Positions 1 to 7,410 of a DNA stretch of 15,967 bases are shown piece after piece. How positions within the stretch are numbered: the stretch's first letter is position 1; each line of letters begins with the position of its first letter. This stretch comes from JANXSS01 sp025356535 (lineage in GTDB: Bacteria > Pseudomonadota > Gammaproteobacteria > Burkholderiales > Burkholderiaceae_D). The notes beneath the pieces were generated by a model. It was given only the letters and a program-made list of their open reading frames with translations. It did no database searches and was not told where the DNA came from. Both the position numbers and the translations under genes were made by a program. The stretch lies in contig JAYUMU010000146.1 of NCBI GenBank assembly GCA_043762325.1, forward strand, positions 1 to 15,967, written 5' to 3'.

Positions 1-51
1 CATAACAACGGCCCGGTCCTGGGGCGTCAGGTGAATATAGGTTCTTGGCAT
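1..51 (-). CDS. IS30-family transposase, N-terminal 17 codons only
   Basis: Reading from ATG at 51-49 to the window edge gives M-P-R-T-Y-I-H-L-T-P-Q-D-R-A-V-V-M. This matches the start typical of IS30-family transposases, whose N-terminus has a Y-x-x-L-T-x-x-E/D-R pattern leading into a helix-turn-helix that binds the element's ends. The catalytic DDE domain is outside the window. A Shine-Dalgarno-like AAGGTG lies five bases before the ATG but sits in one arm of a hairpin (52-80). The call rests on a short stretch of residues plus the fact that it interrupts another gene. Confidence 0.68.
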   Translation of the reverse strand, partial: MPRTYIHLTPQDRAVVM

Positions 52-80
52 TGCAGCACCTTACAGGAGAAGGTGTTGCA
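52..80 (-). promoter_or_regulatory. Hairpin covering the transposase ribosome-binding site
   Basis: Bases 52-62 pair with 70-80 in an 11-bp stem with one G-T wobble and a 7-base loop (63-69). On the transposase mRNA the 3' arm contains the AAGGTG Shine-Dalgarno sequence and ends directly before the ATG at 51. Such a structure would hide the ribosome-binding site on transcripts reading in from outside the element. This is a known strategy in several IS families; its use here is inferred. Confidence 0.5.
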
Positions 81-101
81 CTTGATTCTTGAGATCGCCC
101 C

Positions 102-1988
102 TACTTGAATACCGTACCCTTTCTCTACAACGCCTTCGGCATCGAAATGGCGGCGCGCACCTACTTCGACAAGTCGGCGGCCACGCTGTCGCTTGCCGAG
201 AGCGCCACCCTGATCGGCATGTTGGAGGGCGCCAGCTACTACAACCCGGTCTTCAATGCGGACCGGGCGATTGCCCGGCGCAACGTGGTGCTGTCGCAGA
301 TGGTGCGGCGTGGCGTGCTGGCGCCGGCCGCCTTCGAGGCGATCAAGCGGCGGCCGATCCGGCTCGACTTCGAGCGCCAGCTCGAAGCGCGCGGCAGCGC
401 GCCGCATTTTGCCGAGTACCTGCGCAAGTGGCTGGTGACCTGGGCCGACCAGCACGATTACAACATCTATTCGGATGGCCTGAAGATCTACACCACCATC
501 GACGCGCGCCTGCAGGCTGCCGCCAACCTGGCCGTCAGGCGTCGCTTGAACAGCCTGCAGGCCGTGGCCGATGTGGAATGGGGCGTGCCCGGCGAGCGGC
601 TGCTGGGCGCCTCGACGGCGACCTATGTGGGCATGCATGGCCGGGTGCGGCCCTTCGCCCACTTCTGGAGCGCCAACCCGGCATTGACCGACGCCTTCGT
701 GCGCGAATCGGCGCCGTATCGCAACGCCGTCGCCGCCGGCGCCACGCCGGAGGCGGCGCTGGCGCTGGTGCGCCAGGACGATGACTTCATGGCGCAGCTA
801 AAGCTGGGCAAGAGCCGCATCGAGGCCGGCTTCCTGGCGCTCGACCCGACCACCGGCGACATCAAGGCGTGGGTCGGCAGCCGCGACTTCGATACCGATC
901 AGTTCGACCACGTGGCAAGGGCGCAGCGCCAGCCGGGCTCGACCTTCAAGCCGTTCGTCTATGGGGCGGCGCTGGAAGCCGGCATGTCGCCCGACAAGGC
1001 CTATCTCGACCAGGTGATCGAATACAAGTTCAGGGATGGCAGCGTCTGGCGGCCGCAGGACATCGGCGCGGCGAGCAACCAGCCGATGACGGCAACCCAG
1101 GGCCTGGTGTACTCGAAGAACACCGTCACCGCCCAGGTGATGCAGGAAGTCGGGCCGGCAAAGGTGATCGACATCGCGCGGCGCGCCGGCGTGCGCCAGA
1201 GCCGGCTTGCTGCGGTGCCCTCGCTGGCCCTGGGCACCAGTCCGGCCACGCTGCTGGAAATGGCCGCCGGTTATGCGACGATTGCCAACGGCGGCCAGTA
1301 CAACGCACCGCAGATGGTCACGCGCATCGAGGACAGCCATGGCAAGGTGCTGGTCGAATTCGCCAGTCGCGGCGAGCGGGCGATGTCGCGCGGCACCGCC
1401 GAAGACCTGCTGCAGATGATGCGCGGCGTGGTGCGCCAGGGCAGCGGCCAGGCCTTGCGCACGCAGTTCGGCATCCAGGGCGAGGTCGCCGGCAAGACCG
1501 GCACCACGCAGGACAATACCGACGGCTGGTTCATCATGATGCATCCGCGCCTGGTCGCCGGCGCCTGGGTCGGTTTCGACGATGCGCGGGTGACCATGCG
1601 CAGCAGCTACTGGGGGCAAGGCGCGCACAATGCGCTGCCGGTGGTGGGGGACTTTTTCACGCAGGCGGTCAATGGCCGGATGATCGACGTGCATGCGCAT
1701 TTCCCGCGGGCGCGCGACGCCTGGTTCGGTGCCGGATTCTGGGGGCCGCCGCTGGACTGGCTCGAAAGCGTGTTCGGCAAAGCGCCGTCGGGCCGCTCCG
1801 CGCCGGCTGCACCGCGGGAGGCGCCGGCGCGACGCCCGCAGGAGCGTGCCGGGCAACCGGGGCGGGTGCCGCCGGCGACGGCCTTCGAGCAGGCGATCGA
1901 GGATGCGCGCCGCACCGGTCGCCAGGTGCAGGACGAGGTCGACCGCGTCTCGAACGCGATCGACGCCGTCAGGCGGCTGTTCGACTGA
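102..1988 (+). pseudogene. Class A penicillin-binding protein (PBP1A-like), 5'-truncated by the IS30 element
   Basis: This is a 3' fragment of a bifunctional peptidoglycan synthase, which polymerises and crosslinks cell-wall glycan outside the inner membrane. The frame begins inside the GT51 glycosyltransferase domain at Y-L-N-T-V-P-F, the usual YLN motif. The membrane anchor, the catalytic glutamate motif and the other upstream GT51 motifs are missing. Counting from the TTG at 105, the transpeptidase motifs are intact: S279-T-F-K282, S337-K-N339 and K464-T-G-T-T. The C-terminus is Pro/Arg/Ala-rich with a possible coiled coil. A TGA at 90-92 blocks reading from the insertion sequence. The TTG at 105 is only the first possible start, not a credible native one. 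The 5' half may survive beyond the insertion. The 3' end overlaps the convergent ATPase gene by 20 bases. Confidence 0.85.
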
Positions 1989-2796
1989 CGCTAGGCGCGC
2001 CCTGCGGCGCCGGCACGGCCACCGCCCTGGGCGCGACATGGCTGGTCAGCTTCAGCGTCAGGGAACGCCGCACTTCGTTGAAATCGATGGCCGAGACGTC
2101 GCGCGGTCGCCGCAGCGGCAGCGGTGTGTCGCTGGCAATGCGCCCGGGCGAGACGCTCATGACCACCACCCGGTCCGACATCAGCACCGCTTCTTCGACC
2201 GAGTGGGTCACGAATATGACGGTCAGGCCGGTGCGCTGCCAGATTTCCAGGAGATCGATCTGCAGCCGTTCGCGCGTCAAGGCATCGAGTGCGCCGAACG
2301 GCTCGTCCATGAGCAGCATGTCGGCGTCGTTGGCCAGTACCCGTGCAATCGCCACGCGCTGCTTCATGCCGCCCGAGAGCTGCGCCGGAAAACGCTGTGC
2401 ATGCGCCGACAGTCCCACCATCTCCATGTACGGCGCCGCGGCCGCACGCGCATGCTCGCGCGACAGGCCGCGCTGGCGCGGACCGAAGCTGATGTTGTCG
2501 GCCACGGTCAGCCACGGGAACAGCGCGTAGTCCTGGAACACCACGCCGCGGTCGGCGCCCGGTCGCGTGATCGGTGCGCCGTACATCGCAACAGAGCCGC
2601 TGCTGGGCTGCTCGAAGCCGGCGATGATGCGCAGCAGCGTCGACTTGCCGCAGCCGGAGGCGCCGATCAGGCAGACGAACTCGCCCTTGTGCACCACCAG
2701 GTCGACGTTTGCCAGGGCATTGACAGTGCTGCCGCCGGCGCTGAACTGCTTGCACAGGCCGCGGATGTCGAGAATCGGAAGAGGTGAAGTTGCCAT
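1969..2796 (-). CDS. ABC importer ATPase, nitrate/sulfonate/taurine type (SsuB/TauB-like)
   Basis: This 275-residue cytoplasmic ATPase would power the permease encoded just upstream. All nucleotide-binding motifs are present and canonical: Walker A G45-ASGCGKS52, Q-loop Q88 in VVFQDYALFPW, signature L140-SGGM, Walker B L161-LMDE165 and switch histidine H198 in VTHSVEEA. FGALD after Walker B and the absence of a long regulatory domain are typical of the SsuB/TauB/NrtD group. The C-terminal ~20 residues are Ala/Pro-rich. It is the last gene of the minus-strand run. Its start lies 12 bases after the permease stop, with a weak TGGAAC ribosome-binding site, and its stop lies inside the end of the convergent penicillin-binding protein fragment. 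The substrate cannot be read from an ATPase; sulfonate, nitrate, a pyrimidine precursor or an amide are all possible. Confidence 0.93.
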   Translation of the reverse strand: MATSPLPILDIRGLCKQFSAGGSTVNALANVDLVVHKGEFVCLIGASGCGKSTLLRIIAGFEQPSSGSVAMYGAPITRPGADRGVVFQDYALFPWLTVADNISFGPRQRGLSREHARAAAAPYMEMVGLSAHAQRFPAQLSGGMKQRVAIARVLANDADMLLMDEPFGALDALTRERLQIDLLEIWQRTGLTVIFVTHSVEEAVLMSDRVVVMSVSPGRIASDTPLPLRRPRDVSAIDFNEVRRSLTLKLTSHVAPRAVAVPAPQGAPSVSRTAA

Positions 2797-2808
2797 CGAA
2801 GTTCCAGT

Positions 2809-3597
2809 CTAGCCACGATGCTGCGGACTCCAGGCCAGCAGCCGGTTGTTAAGCACTACCACCATGCGGTCCGACAGGAAGCCGGCGACGCCGATGATGA
2901 CCATGCCGGAGATGACCAGGTCGGTGCGGGAAAGATTGCGCCCGTCCATGATCACCGCGCCCAGGCCGGTCGGCACGCCGGTCATTTCGCCGACCACGAT
3001 GAGGATCCAGGAAAAGCTCAGGCCGATGCGCAGGCCGTTGAAAATGGTCGGCAGCGCCGCCGGCAACACCACCGCGCGGAACTGCCGCGAGCCTTCGCAG
3101 CCGAGCATGGCAGCCGCTTCGAACAGGCGCGGGTCGGCCGAGCGCACGCCGAAGACGGTATTCAAGAGGATCGGATAGAACGCGCCGAGAAAGACCAGGA
3201 AGATCGCCGCATTCGGACCGAGCCCGAAAAAGATCATCGACAGCGGCAGCCATGCCGTCACGGGAATCGGCCGCAGCAGGGCGAACAGCGGATCGAACAG
3301 CAGGCGCATCAGACGCACCCGGCCGATCATCAGGCCAAGCGGCACGGCGCAGATCGCCGCCAGGAAGAAGCCGCCATAGACGCGCTTGACCGACGCCCAC
3401 AGGTGCAGGTGGAAGGTGCGGCTGAAGGCATCGTCGTAGACGCCGCCGACGATGAAGTCCCACAGCATCAGGGCCACGGCGTCCGGACGCGGCACCAGGC
3501 GCGTGCCGCTTGCGCGCACCGCCTGATCCCACAGGATCACCAGCAGGACCGGCACCAGCGCACCGGCGACCAGGGGACGCAGCCAGACGGTGCGCAT
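2809..3597 (-). CDS. ABC importer permease, SsuC/TauC-like
   Basis: This 262-residue inner-membrane protein has about six hydrophobic segments, the usual length for the binding-protein-dependent permeases of the nitrate/sulfonate/taurine class. The cytoplasmic coupling loop (EAA motif) that contacts the ATPase is visible at residues 160-183, beginning EAAAMLGCEGSRQF and ending LPAALP. Other family marks are RPIPVTAWLPL at 109-119 and the G-E-M-x-G-V-P-T-G-L-G stretch near 203-213. The ATG at 3597 lies one base after the binding-protein stop, so the genes are translationally coupled and the pair is assigned with confidence. The product is expected to form a homodimeric pore with two copies of the downstream ATPase. 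Confidence 0.92.
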   Translation of the reverse strand: MRTVWLRPLVAGALVPVLLVILWDQAVRASGTRLVPRPDAVALMLWDFIVGGVYDDAFSRTFHLHLWASVKRVYGGFFLAAICAVPLGLMIGRVRLMRLLFDPLFALLRPIPVTAWLPLSMIFFGLGPNAAIFLVFLGAFYPILLNTVFGVRSADPRLFEAAAMLGCEGSRQFRAVVLPAALPTIFNGLRIGLSFSWILIVVGEMTGVPTGLGAVIMDGRNLSRTDLVISGMVIIGVAGFLSDRMVVVLNNRLLAWSPQHRG

Positions 3598-3598
3598 G

Positions 3599-4561
3599 CT
3601 ATTTCATCGCTTCGACGAATTTCATGTTGATGAACTTGTCGTAGTCCGGCAAGGCGCGGATCTGCTTCTTGTCGAGCATTTCGGCGCCGTAGAACTTTGC
3701 CTGGGTGACGAATTTCTTGTCCATCTTCCAGGTCAGCTCGACGTTGGGCACGGCTTTTTCGACCGACTCCGGTTTCTGGCCGAGCTTCTGGATCGTCATC
3801 TCGACGAACTTTGCCCGGTTCGCCATCGCGAATTCGTTTGCGTTGCGATGCGTCTCCAGCATCAGGCCGATCAGCGCCGGATTCCTGTCGACCAGTTCCT
3901 GGCGCGTGGCCAATATCATGTTGAGCGAGCCGATCGGCGTCGTGTACGGATACTCGACGATCTTGCCGGCGCCGGTGGCCAGGCTGATGCCGGGGCCGGG
4001 TTCGGCGCCTACGTAGGCATCGATGTCGCCGCGCGCCAGGGCCGGCGCCATGTCGGAGAACGTCAGGCGGATCGGCTGGATGTCCTTGATCGACATGCCT
4101 TCCATGCGCAGCCGCTCCAGGATCACCACTTCCTGGGTCGAGCCGGGCAGGATCGCCACTTTCTTGCCGCGCAAATCCTTGATCGTGTTGATGCCCGACT
4201 GCGCGCCTGCAACCACTGCCATGCCGCGGTTGCAGGTGGCGGCGACGATGACCAGCGGCTCGCCGGCGGCGGCACCGAGCGTGGCGGCGGCAATGCCGAA
4301 GATGCCGAAGTCGACCGAGCCGGTCACCACCGCATTCTTGCCGTCGGTCGGTGTCTCGAACGGCACCACCAAGATGGTGTAGCCGGGCGGCGCGAACTGT
4401 TCATAGAAATAGGCGCCGATGCCGTGAATGAGCTTCAACGTGCCGACCCTGATGACTTTTTTTTCCTGCGCGCCGGCGGCCGTGGGCAGCAGCGTCGCTG
4501 CGGCCAGTGCCAGGATGGCGGCAGTGGTGTGGCGCAGGAATGCGCGCTTGTCGCGGTTCAT
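3599..4561 (-). CDS. Periplasmic binding protein, NMT1/SsuA-like, with a Tat-like signal peptide
   Basis: This is a 320-residue solute-binding protein that captures the ligand in the periplasm for the downstream permease and ATPase. I chose the ATG at 4561 over an upstream in-frame start at 4627. It is preceded by GGGAGA at good spacing and begins a clean signal peptide, MNRDKRAFLRHTTA followed by a hydrophobic stretch and cleavage near A-A-G-A31. The D-K-R-A-F-L stretch resembles a twin-arginine motif with Lys for the first Arg, so Tat export is possible. The mature part shows the NMT1/ABC-nitrate fold: I-R-V-G-T-L-K-L at the start, G-S-V-D-F-G-I-F-G (first lobe), then L-R-G-K-K-V-A-I-L-P-G-S-T and G-D-I-D-A-Y-V-G-A-E-P (second lobe). 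This superfamily binds nitrate, sulfonates, taurine, pyrimidine precursors and aromatic acids; which one applies here cannot be told. Confidence 0.92.
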   Translation of the reverse strand: MNRDKRAFLRHTTAAILALAAATLLPTAAGAQEKKVIRVGTLKLIHGIGAYFYEQFAPPGYTILVVPFETPTDGKNAVVTGSVDFGIFGIAAATLGAAAGEPLVIVAATCNRGMAVVAGAQSGINTIKDLRGKKVAILPGSTQEVVILERLRMEGMSIKDIQPIRLTFSDMAPALARGDIDAYVGAEPGPGISLATGAGKIVEYPYTTPIGSLNMILATRQELVDRNPALIGLMLETHRNANEFAMANRAKFVEMTIQKLGQKPESVEKAVPNVELTWKMDKKFVTQAKFYGAEMLDKKQIRALPDYDKFINMKFVEAMK

Positions 4562-4584
4562 TATTGGTTCTCCCTTGGATGTCG

Positions 4585-4615
4585 ATGGCGGCCTTGTGGT
4601 GCAAGTGGCCGCCAT
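4585..4615. repeat. Perfect 9-bp inverted repeat (hairpin) before the second importer
   Basis: ATGGCGGCC at 4585-4593 is matched exactly by GGCCGCCAT at 4607-4615. The 13-base spacer contains TTG and CAA, which can extend the stem past a two-base bulge. The structure lies 24-54 bases upstream of the binding-protein ATG at 4561. No T-run follows it on the minus strand, so a simple intrinsic terminator is unlikely. An operator, an mRNA stabiliser or an attenuating 5'-leader hairpin remain possible. The rest of the 212-base gap (4562-4773) is GC-rich, with no ORF or convincing promoter. Confidence 0.6.
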
Positions 4616-4773
4616 ACTGCTTAGCAACTTCGGTGCCTGCGAAGATCGTGCAAGGCCTTGCCGGCGCAGGGAGAAAACGGCCGGCCTGCACCGCGGCGGC
4701 GCACCCCGCGCGCAGCAATGGTGCAGCGCCGACTACGAACCGACCACCGGAGCCTGAAGCCGGTACGAGCCCA

Positions 4774-5799
4774 TCACGCCACGCCAGCCGGCGCGTCGAG
4801 CAGCTCGCGCAGACCGGCCTCGATGAAGCGGTCGTCTTCCGGATGCTGCACCGGCATGCCGGCGCGATGGCCCCAGTCGGAGGGAATGACGCGCAGGGTC
4901 GCATTGCGCATCTGCGCGACTTCCAGGCGGTTGTCCTCGACCTGGAAATACAGGTCGGTGGCCGAGGGCATGATCAGCGCACGCGCGGTAATGGCGCCCA
5001 GCGCCGCGCCGAAGTTGCCGTTGTAGAGGTCGTTTGCACTGATGTCGGCGTTCTGCCATGTCCAGATGTGCGCCAGCAGGTTGTCCGGATCGCGCTTGAG
5101 GAAAAGACCTTCCCAGTACGTCACCAGATAATCTTCCAGCGAGGAGCAACCGGTGTTGCGCCAGAGTTCGTTGCGGTAGAAGGTTTGCGACATCGCCCAG
5201 CCGGCATAGACGCGGCCCATGGCGCGCAGGCCGCGCTCGGGAAAACCGGTGAAGTAGCCATCCTGGTAATGCGCGTCGGCCGTCAGGGCCGCCTTGACGC
5301 CTTCGAGGAAAACGTAATTGTGCGGCGCGACCTTGGCCGCGCCGCAGATCACCGCCAGGCGTTCGACGCTGTGCGGATACAGCGCCGCCCAGTGGTAGGC
5401 CTGCATGCCGCCCATCGACCAGCCGCAGGCCAGCGCCAGGCGTTCGATGCCGAAGCTTTCCTGCAGCATGCGGCGCTGCACGCGCACGTTGTCGGTGACG
5501 GTGAAGCGCGGCCAGCGGGCATGGTTGGCGGGCATGACGGCATTGCTGGGCGAGGACGACAGACCGTTGCCGAACTGGTCCGGCGTGATGATGAAGTAGC
5601 GTGCCGGGTCCAGCGCGCGGCCGGGGCCGACCTGCCAGGCGATGTCGGTGTGCTGGGCGCTGAACGGCGTCATCATCAGGACCGCATTGGAGCGCTCGGC
5701 ATTGAGGCGGCCGTAGGTCTGGTAGGCCAGCTGCGCGTTGCGGCAGGTCAGGCCGGACTGCAGCACGACGTTGCCGGCTTCAAAAACATGATGATCCAT
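4774..5799 (-). CDS. MetX-like alpha/beta hydrolase (homoserine acetyltransferase-related)
   Basis: This 341-residue alpha/beta-hydrolase-fold protein belongs to the homoserine O-acetyltransferase-related group. It has the family N-terminus (L-A-Y-Q-T-Y-G-R-L-N), the P-D-x-F-G-N-G-L-S-S-S-P-S-N loop near 73-86, the nucleophile elbow G126-W-S128-M-G-G, a likely acid residue D282 in S-A-T-D-L-Y-F, and a likely H311 in D-W-G-H-R-A-G. The spacing fits a Ser-Asp-His triad. It is probably not the methionine-pathway enzyme, because it sits among amidase, deacetylase-family and ABC importer genes and members of this group often act as hydrolases. A role in cleaving an ester, amide or thioester intermediate of the compound handled by this locus is inferred. 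The start follows an AGGGAC ribosome-binding site and lies 48 bases after the amidase stop. No signal peptide, so cytoplasmic. Confidence 0.85.
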   Translation of the reverse strand: MDHHVFEAGNVVLQSGLTCRNAQLAYQTYGRLNAERSNAVLMMTPFSAQHTDIAWQVGPGRALDPARYFIITPDQFGNGLSSSPSNAVMPANHARWPRFTVTDNVRVQRRMLQESFGIERLALACGWSMGGMQAYHWAALYPHSVERLAVICGAAKVAPHNYVFLEGVKAALTADAHYQDGYFTGFPERGLRAMGRVYAGWAMSQTFYRNELWRNTGCSSLEDYLVTYWEGLFLKRDPDNLLAHIWTWQNADISANDLYNGNFGAALGAITARALIMPSATDLYFQVEDNRLEVAQMRNATLRVIPSDWGHRAGMPVQHPEDDRFIEAGLRELLDAPAGVA

Positions 5800-5847
5800 T
5801 CTGTCCCTTTATTTATCGAATGTGACGTCGGCGAAAATGCGTGTCGA

Positions 5848-7410
5848 TCAGGTCGGATCGATCACGCTCACATGGGCTGCAACCACTTTCCAGCCGGCCG
5901 CGGTGCGCACCCAGGTCTGGGTCTGCCGGCCGATGCGGTTGCTGCCGGCGCGGCTGAACTGGGTGCAGGCCGTTGCCGTGTCGTTGCCGAAGGTGGTGAT
6001 GATGGTTTCATGCAGCGTGCGCATCAGGCCTGCGGCGGGACGGCTCGCCCGGAAGGCGCGGATCTGCACCGTGCCCACCAGATTTTCAGCCGCGCCGTAG
6101 CGCACCGTGGCCGGGCTGTCCCAGAAAAGATGATCGAGCACGGCGACCTCGTTTTGCACCAGCGCTTGCTCGTATCGGGCAAAGGCGGCGCGCACTTCCT
6201 GCAGCACCGCCGGGCGGTTGATGTCGGCGTCGTGCGCGTTGCGCTCGCGCAGGTCGTGGCTTGCAACGAAGTCGAGCAGGGCCCGGTCGGCGCCGCGCGG
6301 CATCATGAGCGACAGTCCGAGCGGGCAACCGGCGTAGGTGGTCACGGGAATGCTCACCTGGGGCGTGCCGGCCAGGCCGGCGATGCACAGCATGCGCATG
6401 GCGCGGCTGCGAAAGGCTTCGGTCGCGTCGGGCGCGGCCTCGCGTAGCGGCGCGATGCCCGGCGCGCTCGGCAGGCAGAGCAGGCTGTGCGGCGCAAGCT
6501 GCTGGCGCAGGCGCCGGCAGAGGTCGTCGCGCAATATTTGCGCGGCGGCGATGTCGGCCTGGCTGATGCGCGACGCATTGTCGAAGCGCTCGCGAATGCC
6601 GGGGCCGAAGCGCGGCTGCACGGCGCTTATCCACGCACCATGCACGGCCCAGATCTGGGCTGCCTGCAGGATGCGAAAGGCGCGCATCAGCGCATCCGGA
6701 TCGGCGTCGCCGATGTCGAGCGCGGCGATGTCGGTGAATTTTTCCTGCAGGCGTTCGAGCGCCGGCTCCAGCGCGGCGCGTTCGCCGGCGCCGAGCTGCG
6801 CGAAGAAGTCGCGGGCGATCACCAGGCGGCGCGGCACCGGCTCGCGGCCGCCCTCGCCCAGCAGCACTTCACCGGTACGGCGCAGATGGTCGGCGCTGGC
6901 GGCGAACCAGCCGACCGTGTCGAAGCCCGGCGCCAGCGGCACCAGGCCGTCGACGGCAATGCGCCCGTGGGTCGGTCGCATGCCGTACACGCCGCAGTAA
7001 CTGGCCGGCAGGCGCACCGAGCCACCGCAATCGGTGCCCAGCGCCACATCGACCAGGTCGGCTGCGACGGCCGACGCCGAGCCGCTCGACGAGCCGCCGG
7101 GAATGCGCCCCGGCGCACGCGGATTTTGCGGCGTGCCGTAATGCCAGTTTTCGCCGTTGAGGCTGTAGGCCAGTTCGTCGGTAACCGTCTTGCCCAGCAG
7201 CGTAGCGCCGGCGCCGAGCAGGCGCGTGATGGCCGAGGCCGTATGCGCGGCCGGTTCATGCGTGCGCAGCCAGTCGGGGTTGCCGCAGCCGGTGACGTGA
7301 CCGGCGACATCGAAGACATCCTTGACCGCAAAGCGCAGGCCGTCGAGCACGCCGCTGCCGGTCGGCGGCAGCACCAGGCCGGCATCGCTGAACGCCGATG
7401 CGGCGCTCAT
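5848..7410 (-). CDS. Amidase-signature hydrolase fused to a C-terminal AtzH-like (DUF3225) domain
   Basis: This 520-residue cytoplasmic enzyme has two domains. Residues ~1-390 are an amidase-signature domain with a full Ser-cisSer-Lys triad: K30 in F-A-V-K-D-V-F-D, S107 in P-G-G-S-S-S-G-S-A and nucleophile S131 in G-T-D-C-G-G-S-V-R-L-P. Residues ~395-520 match the AtzH-like/DUF3225 family, a small SnoaL-like fold: D-I-N-R-P-A-V-L-Q-E-V, R-Y-E-Q-A-L, L-F-W, I-T-T-F-G, then G-R-Q-T-Q-T-W-V-R and W-K-V-V-A-A-H-V-S. The known AtzH is a separate protein of the cyanuric-acid operon of Pseudomonas sp. ADP, beside the amidase AtzE. The ATG at 7410 was chosen because it overlaps the upstream stop as ATGA and starts amidase homology; the frame runs open to 7794 but that part is antisense-like. 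Hydrolysis of an amide or ureido bond is expected; the substrate is unknown. Confidence 0.9.
   Translation of the reverse strand: MSAASAFSDAGLVLPPTGSGVLDGLRFAVKDVFDVAGHVTGCGNPDWLRTHEPAAHTASAITRLLGAGATLLGKTVTDELAYSLNGENWHYGTPQNPRAPGRIPGGSSSGSASAVAADLVDVALGTDCGGSVRLPASYCGVYGMRPTHGRIAVDGLVPLAPGFDTVGWFAASADHLRRTGEVLLGEGGREPVPRRLVIARDFFAQLGAGERAALEPALERLQEKFTDIAALDIGDADPDALMRAFRILQAAQIWAVHGAWISAVQPRFGPGIRERFDNASRISQADIAAAQILRDDLCRRLRQQLAPHSLLCLPSAPGIAPLREAAPDATEAFRSRAMRMLCIAGLAGTPQVSIPVTTYAGCPLGLSLMMPRGADRALLDFVASHDLRERNAHDADINRPAVLQEVRAAFARYEQALVQNEVAVLDHLFWDSPATVRYGAAENLVGTVQIRAFRASRPAAGLMRTLHETIITTFGNDTATACTQFSRAGSNRIGRQTQTWVRTAAGWKVVAAHVSVIDPT

Larger units (their letters stand above)
1..101 (-). 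mobile_element. End of an IS30-family insertion sequence (partial)
   Basis: The minus strand carries the first codons of an IS30-type transposase (51 to 1), preceded by a hairpin leader and a short tail resembling an IS30-family terminal repeat (about 70-100, containing GTTGCACTTGATTCTTGAG). The rest of the element lies outside the window. The right boundary is set by homology: the penicillin-binding protein frame resumes at TAC-TTG-AAT (102-110), while upstream of it the frame meets a TGA at 90-92. The exact terminal base and the target duplication cannot be fixed without the other end of the element. Confidence 0.72.

Noticed and set aside
70..115. Outward promoter at the IS30 end (TTGCAC as a -35) driving the penicillin-binding protein fragment
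   Set aside because: No -10-like sequence is found 16-18 bases downstream, and the fragment has no credible start codon or ribosome-binding site.
798..2039. Long open frame on the minus strand across the penicillin-binding protein fragment
   Set aside because: It is antisense to a gene with clear motifs. Its translation is rich in Arg, His, Ala and Gly without family resemblance, as is common in GC-rich DNA.
4592..4616. Sigma-54-like sequence on the minus strand before the second importer (TGGCGG-N4-TTGCA)
   Set aside because: The spacing between the -24 GG and -12 GC is one base short, and sigma-54 tolerates spacing changes poorly. The match is a by-product of the inverted repeat at 4585-4615.
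4630..4662. A second sigma-54-like match (CGGCAAGGCCTTGCA, minus strand)
   Set aside because: It also has a nine-base instead of ten-base gap between GG and GC and lacks the leading T.
4774..5799. Assignment as methionine-pathway MetX
   Set aside because: The fold and nucleophile elbow agree, but the context is nitrogen-compound transport and hydrolysis, and the His and Asp motifs (DWGHRAG, SATDLYF) differ from typical MetX. Kept as MetX-like.
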